Source: Paraescarpia echinospica
Lineage: Eukaryota > Annelida > Polychaeta > Sabellida > Siboglinidae
Direction: 5' to 3'
NCBI GenBank assembly: GCA_020002185.1
Contig: CM034537.1
Coordinates: 7,717,650-7,781,649, forward strand
Length of the DNA: 64,000 bases
Under the pieces are notes generated by a model. That model made no database searches and was not told the DNA's origin. It was given only the letters and a program-made list of their open reading frames with translations. Shown piece by piece: positions 12,001-19,149 of the stretch; position 1 is the first letter of the stretch; each line of letters opens with the position of its first letter. Made by a program: the position numbers and the translations under genes.

Positions 12001-12381
12001 CACCAGGTGTTGCGAAGGTGTACAAGTGTGTGCTTCATGCATACACAAGCATGTGCTAAAAGTGTACCTGGGCATGTGCAGAAAGCAAGCGAGCTTGGCT
12101 GTGGGATTGTGATGGAGTCCAGACAATGTGGGAGAGACAGGGAGCACCTACCCTGTTTCATGCTGCATGTAATCACCCAGACTGGTGTCTGTGTCATTAG
12201 ACAGGCGTGTGGGCCTGCGTGACTGCGGCTCACACTGACCCAGAAGGCGAGGTACAACACTGCTGTTGACCAGGGCCGAAACAAGGCCAGCTCTGTACAC
12301 CTGGGTGGTCGGAGGCAGGGGGGTGATCTCCGGGACCGCCACAAACATGGTCGGGGACATGAGACACGATGCAATGGGGCA
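1..12381 (-). CDS. CEP89: CEP89-like centrosomal coiled-coil gene, 3-prime part off the window
   Basis: Ten exons on the minus strand join in consistent phase: 12381-12152, 11186-11086, 10690-10638, 10231-10058, 8005-7906, 6458-6261, 5172-5011, 4142-3997, 476-426 and 77 to below 1. The translation follows human CEP89 in order: a low-complexity N-terminal region, a DITG-start coiled coil, HKLNAELSRYQAKFQQL, a GLPLKGPKPSWL stretch and KYLAPLLVAYDDQLREKED. CEP89 is known as a distal-appendage protein of the mother centriole, needed in ciliogenesis and reported at mitochondria; that role is inferred here from family. The first ATG could be the one at 12360-12358 or lie in upstream exons. Introns hold minisatellites and transposons, and one has a GC donor. 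The C-terminal coiled coils lie outside the window. Confidence 0.88.
78..425. other. CEP89 intron
   Basis: AT-rich intron. Three loose copies of a motif like ATATTTCATGTTACACAAATGCAAT lie between about 105 and 240, suggesting a short decayed tandem repeat. No other feature was seen. Confidence 0.5.
426..476 (-). CDS. CEP89: CEP89 exon, 51 nt
   Basis: The acceptor cattcag lies before 476 and the donor GTGAGT follows 426 on the minus strand. It is phase 0 at both ends and encodes MEELPGLPLKGPKPSWL, which aligns with the NIEGLPSKGPIPPWL segment of human CEP89. It lies between the HKLNAELSRYQ exon and the KYLAPLL exon, as in the human protein. Confidence 0.85.
630..858. repeat. 36-bp minisatellite, about 6 copies
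   Basis: Units run CAGTATGTCATACCTAGACT plus GTGACACAACACATGG, with near-identical central copies and diverged first copies. It lies in the CEP89 intron, about 150 bp from the 51-nt exon. Open frames across it on both strands are artefacts of the repeat. Confidence 0.9.
1406..2496. mobile_element. piggyBac-like nonautonomous element
   Basis: The element begins CCCTCTTGTGGCCAG and ends CTTGCCTTGAGAGGG, an imperfect terminal inverted repeat. TTAA flanks both sides, at 1402-1405 and 2497-2500. TTAA plus CCC...GGG ends are the piggyBac signature. A 17-codon acidic ORF (1879-1932, MSNSSDSDLDGIFESSL then stop) looks like the start of a piggyBac transposase, suggesting origin by internal deletion. 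A perfect 17-bp hairpin stem sits at 2084-2100 and 2112-2128. Confidence 0.7.
2501..3308. mobile_element. Short TTAA-flanked transposon copy (Kolobok or piggyBac type)
   Basis: TTAA sits at 2497-2500 and 3309-3312. The ends GGTATCTGCACCGGGTAT and the complement of ATAGCCGATGCAGCCACC form a terminal inverted repeat. The interior matches 20465-21140 and 23590-23692, so this is an internally deleted relative of the longer copy there. The superfamily is uncertain: TTAA targets fit both piggyBac and Kolobok, and the GG terminus fits Kolobok better. No ORF remains. Confidence 0.65.
3601..3996. other. CEP89 intron, AT-rich
   Basis: AT-rich, with a short TA microsatellite near 3818-3835. No conserved feature was seen; the short open frames here are unsupported. 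Confidence 0.5.
3997..4142 (-). CDS. CEP89: CEP89 exon with the HKLNAELSRYQ coiled coil
   Basis: The donor is GAG|GTATAC after 3997. Two acceptors 9 nt apart are both in phase: cttcag before 4142 and ttcag before 4133. The exon encodes SQSVLKKKLQDYKNDHDTLC followed by HKLNAELSRYQAKFQQL, the best match in this gene to human CEP89 (VHRLNVELSRYQTKFRHL). It enters in phase 1 and exits in phase 0. The 5-prime acceptor is the last unit of the adjoining 47-bp minisatellite. Confidence 0.9.
4143..4920. repeat. 47-bp minisatellite abutting a CEP89 splice acceptor, about 16 copies
   Basis: The unit is TGTCTGAGGACACAAGGCAT, GTCTTATGGTTTGGCTGATA, GTATCAC. Read on the minus strand, each unit carries a pyrimidine stretch and CCTCAG followed by ACAGT, the same sequence as the true acceptor and first exon bases. 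Units diverge with distance from the exon, so the near end looks youngest. Confidence 0.92.
5011..5172 (-). CDS. CEP89: CEP89 exon starting DITG/NITG
   Basis: The acceptor cccactag lies before 5172 and the donor CTG|GTACGT follows 5011. It is 162 nt, phase 1 in and out. It encodes ITGNTVRKQEDFMNSYEERI and then a coiled coil, HENAELRQLNDQLQAEVNSV. This matches human CEP89 from DITGRARQ through NMNQSLTLELNTMKQ. Confidence 0.9.
5363..5762. mobile_element. 400-bp MITE with perfect terminal inverted repeats (pogo/Tc1-like)
   Basis: The left end (with TA) TACCGTATTCGTTCTATTAA plus GCGTACA is the exact complement of the right end at 5738-5764. TA dinucleotides at 5361-5362 and 5763-5764 are the likely target duplication, the Tc1/mariner/pogo pattern. 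Subterminal AAGCGTACAG motifs recur inside. There is no transposase. It sits in the intron between CEP89 exons 6261-6458 and 5011-5172. Confidence 0.85.
5765..6260. other. CEP89 intron
   Basis: No conserved feature was seen. A loose repeat around GATAAATAACA occurs three times between 6090 and 6200. Confidence 0.4.
6261..6458 (-). CDS. CEP89: CEP89 exon with a Gln/Lys-rich coiled coil
   Basis: The acceptor ttcctag lies before 6458 and the donor CTCA|GTAAGT follows 6261. It is 198 nt, phase 1 in and out, so exons 8005-7906 and 5172-5011 join in phase with or without it. It encodes SLEHQQAKLQHRQKEQKQQL and then MYLSVSMRLKQAASEALQQS, with heptad-like spacing. I do not recognise the segment in human CEP89, so it may be lineage-specific or alternatively spliced. 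A 23-bp minisatellite begins about 25 bp upstream of its acceptor. Confidence 0.72.
6484..7632. repeat. 23-bp minisatellite with a KpnI-type palindrome, over 40 copies
   Basis: The basic unit is ATCCATCATGTGGTACCACA plus GTG, with the palindrome TGTGGTACCACA inside. Longer variants with an inserted CCACTGTGTGGTGCC recur near 6808, 6868, 7088, 7300 and 7494, giving an irregular higher order. The end toward exon 6458 is more diverged, with AATGATCCACTATGTGGTGT variants. Long frames in it are repeat artefacts. Confidence 0.93.
7906..8005 (-). CDS. CEP89: CEP89 exon, Ser/Thr/Arg-rich linker
   Basis: The acceptor gtttgtag lies before 8005 and the donor GCAA|GTAAGG follows 7906. It enters in phase 0 and exits in phase 1, fitting both neighbours. 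It encodes TTTVESNRTGRNQMGSTGDT and then IRSGRSQTGSA. The segment has low complexity, so support comes mainly from splice sites and phase. Confidence 0.7.
8338..9757 (+). mobile_element. Right copy of the inverted dispersed repeat; probable 1.4-kb TIR element
   Basis: The ends AGCCCTCTAAGTT (8338) and AACTTAGAGGGCT (to about 9757) are inverted complements, defining a likely element. Its interior (8650-9595) matches the complement of the left copy at 885-3600. A short palindrome AGGAGCCAacTGGCTCCT lies at 8369-8386. The target duplication is unclear and the class unassigned. The ORF at 9385-9567 is not supported. Confidence 0.6.
9813..9922. repeat. Two adjacent hairpins
   Basis: A 26-nt stem (9813-9838 and 9856-9881, three mismatches, 17-nt loop) is followed by a perfect 12-bp stem TTGGTTACCCTG / CAGGGTAACCAA (9896-9907 and 9911-9922). 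Both lie in the intron just 3-prime of CEP89 exon 10231-10058. They are probably MITE remnants. Confidence 0.7.
10058..10231 (-). CDS. CEP89: CEP89 exon, 174 nt
   Basis: The acceptor tactttttcag lies before 10231 and the donor ACG|GTATAT follows 10058; phase is 0 at both ends. It encodes SQSPLSAKGSSMRRYDQDDL, a Ser/Arg-rich stretch, and ends SASLPHWQVNET. That end resembles the RPRPNWQSEMG region of human CEP89. Confidence 0.8.
10232..10637. other. CEP89 intron
   Basis: AT-rich with no repeat array or conserved element seen. Confidence 0.4.
10638..10690 (-). CDS. CEP89: CEP89 exon, 53 nt
   Basis: The acceptor cctgattgtag lies before 10690 and the donor CGA|GTGAGT follows 10638. It enters after one base of a split Glu codon and encodes YDSDPLYAKPNKLKKKR. 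Joining to the previous exon gives PDSEYDSDPLYAK. The acceptor tail is shared with the neighbouring 41-bp repeat. Confidence 0.8.
10691..10850. repeat. 41-bp tandem repeat, 4 copies, next to a splice acceptor
   Basis: The unit is TACAATCAGGAATGATTGAA, TGTGTCATTCAACAGGGAAT, G. On the minus strand each unit ends CCTGATTGTAC, while the true acceptor reads CCTGATTGTAG. The array therefore includes the last intron bases, differing only at the AG. Confidence 0.85.
11086..11186 (-). CDS. CEP89: CEP89 exon with a GC donor
   Basis: The acceptor gttgtag lies before 11186. The donor after 11086 is CTG|GCAAGT, a GC-AG intron with otherwise strong consensus. The exon completes a split Gly codon, encodes HSSIHYGEGGDRASLATPPP and ends FDDSYRSPDS plus one base. 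Only this donor joins in phase to the 10690 exon. The proline run suggests a disordered N-terminal region, as in CEP89. Confidence 0.8.
11187..12151. other. CEP89 intron with weak tandem repeats
   Basis: Degenerate copies of CAGTCACTGAGCACCCA occur between about 11720 and 11880. CA microsatellites lie near 11568-11592 (and at 11048-11062 in the next intron). No exon was identified. Confidence 0.5.
12152..12381 (-). CDS. CEP89: CEP89 N-terminal exon
   Basis: The acceptor tttgcacag lies before 12381 and the donor AGG|GTAGGT follows 12152; the exon leaves in phase 2. Translation from the ATG at 12360-12358 begins MSPTMFVAVPEITPLPPTTQ, then YRAGLVSALVNSSVVPRLL. This resembles PRTPPPRSPN...RSALAAAILATT of human CEP89. 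The frame is also open upstream to the acceptor, so the true start may lie further 5-prime. Confidence 0.78.
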
Positions 12382-12676
12382 CTGTGCAAATGTGAATGTG
12401 AGGGTTAGTAAGAGAACACTGCAAAAATGGTTAGTGTGATGGCAACCAATGCCTATAAGAGGATGTCACTAGACATGATGTGGTGGGACATCACTGGTTC
12501 AATTGAGTGATTCCTCAGCTCTCTGGTGCATCACCTTCAAGTCTTCAGCACTTGACTGTGAACACCAACCTGAGGGAACATATTCCTAGAAGTATTCAGC
12601 ACCATTGACACTACAGGAGAATGGGTACCCTGGTAACTTTGACTTAAGTGGTACTTTACCATATATATATATATAT
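12382..12676. other. Sequence between CEP89 exon and TIR element
   Basis: No feature was seen apart from a TA microsatellite at about 12660-12676 that borders the inverted terminus at 12677. Confidence 0.4.
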
Positions 12677-13173
12677 GGTCAGTTATCACGAAACATTGAC
12701 AAAGTTTTTGTTTGATATAACCATTAGAAAAATATACAGCACGGTATAGTAATGGTATTTACGGCAACCGTCATGGTGAACGGTGTCATGGAAACCCAAG
12801 TTTTATGTGAGTATCTTCAAAACTATGGAAGATATCGCGAAATAAAGGGTATTTTTCCACCATTTTTGGAAGTTTTTACTTTAGTACTATTACACTGACA
12901 TGAATTACACAATAACCAGTAATCACAAGTGTGTGCTTTGTTTTTCTATATAACAGTATATAGTTCAACATAGTCTTCAAGAAATCTCAATGTTTTGTTG
13001 AATGGTTCTGTCGTGTGTGGTGGGGTAGTTTGGCCAATACCGAGCATGTGCAAAATTTCAACAAAGCAAATTCAAGGGTAAATAATAAAATACAAAAAAA
13101 GGCAATGTACATATGTGTTGATAGTGCCATTTAGATAAAACGAACATTGGTTAAATTGACCTACAGTAAAGCC

Positions 13174-13312
13174 TGTGGCGTGAGCATCATTAAATATGTG
13201 GGGGAGTCTATCGGAGAGGGAACACCACTGCTTGGAGAGTGGCGAAATAAACATAGACGTGTTTCATGAACCTGTGTCCATTTTGAATACATGCTGAATA
13301 GAAAACAGTACA
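13174..13312 (+). repeat. 5-prime LTR
   Basis: 139 bp, TG...CA ends, with AATAAA at about 13245. It differs from the 3-prime LTR at scattered positions. Confidence 0.85.
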
Positions 13313-13427
13313 TGGTGTCAAGAAGTGGTCGATGGCTGCTAATCCATCGTATCAGATAGCACCACTGCAGCCAATGGACTGTAGGAATCCAGAAGAATGA
13401 CCGAAATGGATCAAGAGATTCAAGCGG

Positions 13428-14132
13428 TTGAGACAAGCATCGGGGCTGTCTGCGAAACCTGAAAATGACCAGGTAAACAATCTGATCTACAGTATGGGCG
13501 ATGAAGCAGATGACATATTAGCATCACTCAGTTTGACTGACGAAGAAATACAGGCATATGGCATTGTTAAGGGGAAACTAGACAGCTACTTCGTTAGAAG
13601 CAGAAACGTGATATACGAAAGGGCAAAGTTCAACGAGCGAAAACAAGAGTCTGGTGAATCTACTGATTCCTTCATCACGTCACTCTACAAACTGGCAGAA
13701 CACTGTGGTTATGGCGAGTTACGAAATGATCTTGTAAGGGACAGACTAGTTGTCAGGATAAGAGACGAACAACTGTCGGTAAAACTACAACTTGACGCAA
13801 CATTGACTCTGAAAAAGGCTGTAGACCAGGTCCGCCAGAAAAAAAACGTACAAAAACAGCAGACGGTAGTACGAAGGAGTCTACCAGAGGGCAACACTGA
13901 TGTTGACGCGGTACAGGCCAGACCGAAAAGTCTTTCAGCAAGCAAGGCCAAAATGGTACAGATCAACTTCCTATCATGCTCAGAAGGCATGCAGATGATG
14001 TGGCAAGGAACCACACTCAAAACAGCACTGTCCAGCGAGAGACGTGAAGTGTCACAAATGTGCAAAAGCTGGACATTTTGCATCAGTCTGTCTCCAGCAA
14101 CAAATAGGACTACAGCAGTGGTGATTACATAG
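13428..14132 (+). CDS. Gypsy gag-like protein
   Basis: 234-residue frame. The segment around LKKAVDQVRQKK and FNERKQESGESTDSFITSLY is the typical retrotransposon gag (capsid-like) region of invertebrate Gypsy elements, which packages element RNA. The C-terminal CCHC zinc knuckle is not intact in this frame: only scattered Cys and His remain, and a frame break near 13990 probably explains that. The start codon is uncertain because sequence upstream (FKRLRQ) is also in frame with the family consensus. Confidence 0.8.
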   Translation: MRQASGLSAKPENDQVNNLIYSMGDEADDILASLSLTDEEIQAYGIVKGKLDSYFVRSRNVIYERAKFNERKQESGESTDSFITSLYKLAEHCGYGELRNDLVRDRLVVRIRDEQLSVKLQLDATLTLKKAVDQVRQKKNVQKQQTVVRRSLPEGNTDVDAVQARPKSLSASKAKMVQINFLSCSEGMQMMWQGTTLKTALSSERREVSQMCKSWTFCISLSPATNRTTAVVIT

Positions 14133-14134
14133 TT

Positions 14135-14605
14135 ATGGGCACAGTGAAAGATAACACAAGCAACGAGCGATGGCTGACAGGGAAATCAAACATTCAGTTT
14201 TGTATTGACATTGGTGCAGATGAAACTATTATCCCAGAGGAAGTGTACAACGAACTACAAGATGTCAGTCCTCTCAAAGTACCAGACAAGAAACTCTGGT
14301 ATTGGCAACCAAAGTGTGCTAACAGTGGTCGGCATGTTCACAGCCATCCTTCGAGGAGAAACCATGGCAGTAACCCAGAACATTTACGTTGTCATAGAGA
14401 CAACCCAACAATAGAGGCACTCCAGCTGATCAGAAGAGTTGAGTCTGTCAAAGGTGCAAATGACTACCAGAACGAGTTCCCGGATCTCTTCGAAGGACTA
14501 GGCAAGATGGAAGGTCCTCACACAATAACTTTGAAGGAAGATGCCCAGCCTTTCGCTGAAAACAAACAAAGAAAGAGCTTAAAAAGATGGATGAAATGGG
14601 AGTGA
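14135..14605 (+). pseudogene. Gypsy aspartic protease region, degraded
   Basis: FCIDIGADETII at about 14195-14232 corresponds to the retropepsin active site D-T/S-G-A. Here the middle residue is Ile rather than Thr or Ser, which should impair activity. Downstream residues lead into the RT with a frameshift. The region processes the polyprotein in intact relatives. Confidence 0.7.
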
Positions 14606-15691
14606 TAACGAGAATTAATTGGTGTGCACCGATGGTCGTAGTGCCAAAGAAAGATGATGTTAGGATCTGTGTAGACCTGACGAAGCTCAACGAAAGCGTA
14701 CTTTGTGAACATCATGAAATGCTATCTGTAGAATATACTCTAGGACAGTTGGCAGGGGCGAGAATCTTCACCAAACTGGATGCAAATTCTGGATTTTGGC
14801 AGGTCCTGTTGTCAGTAGAGTCTGCCTTACTGACAACATTCATGACACCATTTGGCAGATTCTGCTTCAACCGATTGCCTTTCGGGATCTCATCGGCACC
14901 ACAACACTTCAAGCAACGGATGTCAACAATTCTGGAAGGCATAGACGGAGTGCTGTGTCATATGGATGACATACTAGTCTTTGGCGATACACAACGTCAA
15001 CATGATGAACACATCCGGGCTGTTCTCAGAAGACTCCAAGGTGCTATGGTCACGTTGAACGAGAAGAAGTGTTAGTTCTCTGTTCCAGAAGTGAAGTTCT
15101 TAGGCCAGATCATAAAAGAATCCGGAGTGAGCCCAGATCCTGAGAAAGTCAAGGCAATTCTGAACATGCCAGAGCCAACAGACGTCAGCAGTGTGCGACG
15201 ATTTCTCGGAATGGCTAATCAAATGAGAAAGTTCACAGCAAAAAACCAATACGAGATCTTCTGAGCAAGAAGAATGACTGGAAGTGGGGCCATGAACAAC
15301 AGAAAGCCTCCAAGCAGATGAAAGACAACCTGACGTCAGCTCCAGTGGTGACACTGTACGATGAGAAACAATTGTCTCAGCAGATGCGTCCTCGTATGGC
15401 CTTGGAGCAATGCTGCTACAGAGCAAACCAGATGGCGAACTATGACCAATGGTGTATACTTCAAGAGCAATGTTGGTAGTCGAACAACGATATGCTCAAA
15501 TTGAGAAAGAAGCATTAGCAACAACACGGGCTTGTGAGAGGTACAGCGACTTCCTTGTCAGCACGTCATTCCATATACAGACGGATCACAAGCCTCTCGT
15601 ATCACTTCTTGGAAAGAAGACACTTGACGAACTTCCACCAAGAATACAGCGATTCCGGATGAGGCTGATGCACTTCAGCCTTCAGCTATAA
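14587..15691 (+). pseudogene. Gypsy reverse transcriptase and RNase H, disrupted
   Basis: The RT begins around WCAPMVVVPKKDDVRICVDL (14617), includes FTKLDANSGFWQVLL and the catalytic CHMDDILVF box (HMDD at 14959-14970), and stops at 15073-15075. Homology continues in other frames (VKFLGQIIKESGVSPDPEKV, then FLGMANQ). RNase H follows, ending EQRYAQIEKEALATTRACER and FHIQTDHKPL (15449-15691). At least three frame breaks make it nonfunctional. Confidence 0.88.
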
Positions 15692-15814
15692 CATCTCACA
15701 CGTCCCTGGAAAGGACTTGATCACTGCAGATACGTTGTCGCGGGCTCCAGTTACGGAAAGCTTACAGGCAGATGACAAGAGCTTCCAAGATGACTGCCAA
15801 ATGACACACTTCCT

Positions 15815-16951
15815 ATGACCGACAAGCGACTGCAGGAAATCAAGCGAGCACAAGCTGATGATGTAACATGTCAAAAGATTCAGTACTACTGCGTGCATGA
15901 GTGGCCTGACAGACCAAAGTTAGAATCATATAAGAAAGTCTACCTGCCAGTCAGCATAAACTTTACTATCCAGAAGGGATTACTATTGAAAGGTAGCTGT
16001 CTGGTGATCCCAACAGCAATGCATCCAGAGATACTCGCAAAGATCCATGAAGGACATCAAGGAATCACGAAATGCCAAGAACGAACAAAACAGTCCGTGT
16101 GGTGGCCAGGTCTCAGCAAGCAGATTGAAGACTTGGTTGAGAAGTGTGACAGGTGTGCCAAAGAGAAACTAAACCGGGTAGAGCCAATGATGCCATCCAA
16201 GATACCAGATTATCCGTGGCAAAAGGTGGGCTCAGACCTATTTGAGCTGAACGGGTTAAACTATCTCATCGTGGTAGACTACCTATCTGCATTTGTGGAA
16301 ATCGCCAAACTGTGCAGCACTACCTCACCTTCGATCGTGAACCACATGAAATCCATGTTTGCAAGACATGGTATACCAGAACAGGTCATCACCGATAATG
16401 GGCCACAGTACTCGGAAGAAACATTCCATGCTTTTGCCACAGAGTATGGATTCACACACATCACAAGCAGTCCGAAGTATCCGCAAGCCAATGGAGAGGT
16501 AGAGAGAGCTGTGAAGTATCCGCAAGCCAATGGAGAGGCAGAGGGAGCTGTGAAGTATCCGCAAGCCAATGGAGAGGTAGAGAGAGCTGTGAAGTATCCG
16601 CAAGCCAATGGAGAGGCAGAGGGAGCTGTGAAGTATCCGCAAGCCAATGGAGAGGTAGAGAGAGCTGTGAAGTTTCCGCAAGCCAATGGAGAGGCAGAGG
16701 GAGCTGTGAAGTATCCGCAAGCCAATGGAGAGGTAGAGAGAGCTGTGAAGTATCCGCAAGCCAATGGAGAGGCAGAGGGAGCTGTGAAGTATCCGCAAGC
16801 CAATGGAGAGGTAGAGAGAGCTGTGAAGTATCCGCAAGCCAATGGAGAGGCAGAGGGAGCTGTGAAGACCACCAAAGAGATGTTGAAGAAAAGTGATGAC
16901 CCGTACACAACATTACTTGCTTATCAATCAACACCTTTGCAGAACTGTTGA
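15815..16951 (+). CDS. Gypsy integrase with amplified catalytic segment
   Basis: 378-residue open frame. The zinc-binding part has H78, H81, C111 and C114 in HEGHQG...CDRC. The catalytic core shows D141 (SDLFEL), D194 (ITDNGPQY) and the first glutamate at E230 (ANGEVERAV). From residue 221 a 13-residue block is repeated ten times in frame before the protein resumes with KTTKEMLKKS. Integrases join element DNA into the host chromosome. The repeated block would push the helix after the catalytic Glu far from the core, so activity is doubtful. Confidence 0.88.
   Translation: MTDKRLQEIKRAQADDVTCQKIQYYCVHEWPDRPKLESYKKVYLPVSINFTIQKGLLLKGSCLVIPTAMHPEILAKIHEGHQGITKCQERTKQSVWWPGLSKQIEDLVEKCDRCAKEKLNRVEPMMPSKIPDYPWQKVGSDLFELNGLNYLIVVDYLSAFVEIAKLCSTTSPSIVNHMKSMFARHGIPEQVITDNGPQYSEETFHAFATEYGFTHITSSPKYPQANGEVERAVKYPQANGEAEGAVKYPQANGEVERAVKYPQANGEAEGAVKYPQANGEVERAVKFPQANGEAEGAVKYPQANGEVERAVKYPQANGEAEGAVKYPQANGEVERAVKYPQANGEAEGAVKTTKEMLKKSDDPYTTLLAYQSTPLQNC
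16475..16864 (+). repeat. 39-bp in-frame minisatellite, 10 copies as five 78-bp dimers
   Basis: Each unit encodes KYPQANGE plus VERAV or AEGAV, strictly alternating. Copy 6 has TTT for TAT. The alternation means a 78-bp dimer, rather than the 39-bp unit, was the block multiplied most recently. Confidence 0.95.
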
Positions 16952-17138
16952 TGGGTCAAAAACTGCGAACAGCTTCCAAAGTATGAAGAACAAGCAAGGG
17001 GATCAAGGAGAAACAAAAGAAAGCATTTGATAAGCGTCATCAGGTAGCTAATGTACGATCGCTGAGACCAGACAAAAATGTCTGGATTAAAGACTTGGAA
17101 CGGTTCCAGCACAAGCGCAGACACCATGTTCATACATT

Positions 17139-17423
17139 TTGCATACACAAAGGGGTGTTGTGCGACAAAATCTACGACACTTGCTACCAACTTATGTAGC
17201 CCCTAAATCTGAAGCGGTACCGGACGATGTTGAAATATCAGACAATGTTGAAGTATCAGATAATGTTGAAGTATCAGATGATGTTGAAGTTCCTGTGGAT
17301 CAACCTACAGACGAACTAGTTGTGGTCGATCCACTGGTGATTGATGAACCTGGACCAAGACAAAATCCAGCAAGAGACAGGAAACCTCTGTCCTATCTCA
17401 GTGACTACAATGTGGCTGTGTAG
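17139..17423 (+). pseudogene. C-terminal tail of Gypsy pol
   Basis: An acidic stretch with short repeats EVSDNVEVSDDVEVP, ending near DRKPLSYLSDYNVAV, sits where Gypsy pol tails normally end, before the polypurine tract. It is separated from the integrase frame by a stop and frameshift near 16951-17139. Confidence 0.6.
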
Positions 17424-17538
17424 AGTGTAGACAATCGATGGTAAACATCAACCTGAACTGTGGCTATGTGCTTTGTAACCTCTGGCCAATTGGGACACTG
17501 AAATGTTAATGTATGCGAGCACTCCTGAGATGGGAGGA

Positions 17539-17677
17539 TGTAGCGTGAGCATCATTAAATATGTGGGGAAGACTATCGGAGAGGGAACACAGCTGCATGG
17601 AGAGCGGGGAAATAAACGTAGACGTGTTTCATGAACCTGTGTCCGTTTTGAATACATGCTGAATAGAAAACAGTACA
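17539..17677 (+). repeat. 3-prime LTR
   Basis: Matches the 5-prime LTR base for base over most of 139 bp and is preceded by the polypurine tract at 17527-17538. Confidence 0.88.
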
Positions 17678-17896
17678 AAGCGTAGTAGACTCATAGCTTG
17701 ACGTGGGGAGCGGATGACATAGACATACTGTTTCTGGTCAGGATTTTAAATATTAGTAAACGTTTTTTTAACACATTTACCAGTTATTCCTTAAGGTACG
17801 TAACAGTGATAATTTAGAAATATAGTAATTTTGTTCCTATTTGTTATGACATTTATACCGCTGACAATACCGAGCATATATACACGAGACCAAACA

Positions 17897-17936
17897 TATT
17901 GAACAAGCTGACATCAAATGTCAGGCTTGTTCAATA
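17897..17936. repeat. Hairpin with 18-nt stem
   Basis: TATTGAACAAGC then TGACAT is followed, after a 3-nt loop, by ATGTCA, one bulged G, and GCTTGTTCAATA. It lies 40 bp upstream of the transposase remnant. Confidence 0.75.
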
Positions 17937-17977
17937 CACGCAGGTACTGCCAAAGTCCTCATCAGAATTAATTAACC

Positions 17978-18924
17978 GTGATGAGTGATGAAGACGTAAG
18001 GGAGAAACTGAATAATTTAGATGACACAAGGCCAATCAAATATCAGCAATGGATGAAAAAAGAAGTGAAATACAAGGACACTCTCATCAAGAAAGTCAAG
18101 ATACAGGAAGTGGCAGAGGATGTTGATATATTCCGTCAAACACTCATGAGAGAACTCCCAGAATTCAGAGCTCATTGTGGCAGAATCTGCACACAGTACG
18201 AGGAAATCAGACACCTCAGAGGTAAGCTTAAACCTATGATGGAAGCCACATGCCAGATGGACTATGCAGAGAATTGGCAGGTCAAATACATGAAGGAGAT
18301 GGGGTCTGTGTACTATGACAAAGCGCAGGTAAGCACTACAGAGATGAAGATGGGAATATGAAAGTTTTGAGTTTCGTAGGCCTGTCAGGTGTGACAAAAA
18401 TACCGAAATCACTCCATCTGCACGTTGGTTGGCCGTTTCCCCTCGTTATTTGGTGTACATGCCAGCTGGGCCTGTCTGGAGGCTGGCCATGGTAAGGGCC
18501 CATGCGATGGTGTAGGAGGGTTAATAAGAAGAAAGCCGACAACCTGGTTAAGAGTGGACACCTCATGAAGAACTGTGCAGAGCTATACGTAGCCTTACAC
18601 AGGCTTGAGACACGATTTAAGATCTTGGAAGTTCTGGAAGAAGAAGTAGCCAGATGTCAAAGACAAGTGGATTCTTGGAGCGCAAATGCAGTCAATGGCT
18701 TAATAGAGGCACACGCTGTTGTGCCAGTGGGCAACACCCTAATGATGAGAGGCACCTCATGTTACCATGACTGTAGCTATGAAGTGGGCAGAGTATTTTA
18801 CCCACGTTGTGAGGGGTGGAGAAATATACCTGTCGCCATCATCCGGGATTTGTCAGAGTTGGACCCACATGAAACAAATTCCAGCAATGGCCGTTGTTAC
18901 AGTTTAAAAAAAAGACTAAGATAA
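17978..18924 (+). pseudogene. Decayed DDE-type transposase of an unclassified invertebrate DNA transposon
   Basis: The first frame (17978-18361) has IKYQQWMKKE, EFRAHCGRICTQYEEIRHLR and QMDYAENWQVKY. These match from memory a multicopy invertebrate protein family with consensus QMDFAENY and a presumed first catalytic Asp. The second part carries GHGKGPCDGVGG (about 18487-18522) and then, after a +1 shift, KKKADNLVKSGHL (frame 18502-18924), the usual C-terminal block of the same family. About 200 residues between them are missing, and a CAG|GTAAGC donor-like site ends the first homologous block. Family identity is recalled, not searched. Confidence 0.6.
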
Positions 18925-19149
18925 TGAGATGATGCCAATTATTGAAGAGGCACATAACTTTTAGGCGATGTTAGACGCATTGCTGAATAAAACACACGTT
19001 TATTTTGTTTTATGCTACAATCTAGAATATGGATTACTAATACGGTAATAGTTTACCAAGGAGGTGATTGCCATGGTTTCTCGCAAGAACGTAAGAAATG
19101 ACTAACAATAAGCACTTTAGCAGAATAGTGTTGTTTGTTCTCCTGATTA

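Larger units (their letters stand above)
13174..17677 (+). mobile_element. Ty3/Gypsy LTR retrotransposon with both LTRs
   Basis: Two 139-bp LTRs (13174-13312 and 17539-17677) begin TGTRGCGTGAGC and end CAGTACA, flanked by AAGCC and AAGCG as a near 5-bp target duplication. A primer-binding site follows at 13313 (TGGTGTCAAGAAG) and a purine tract AGATGGGAGGA precedes the 3-prime LTR. Gene order is gag, protease, reverse transcriptase, RNase H, integrase: the Ty3/Gypsy order. Pol is broken by stops and frameshifts, so the copy is not autonomous. LTR divergence of roughly 10 percent suggests it is not recent. Confidence 0.93.

Noticed and set aside
11982..12389. 135-residue minus frame overlapping the CEP89 N-terminal exon
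   Set aside because: Alternate frame of the real exon; the chosen frame matches CEP89 and joins its neighbours in phase.
13072..13436. Minus-strand frames over the 5-prime LTR
   Set aside because: They lie on the antisense of an LTR and leader with no homology.
16279..16908. Long minus-strand frames opposite the integrase repeats
   Set aside because: Shadow frames of a GC-balanced tandem repeat. The plus frame holds the integrase motifs.
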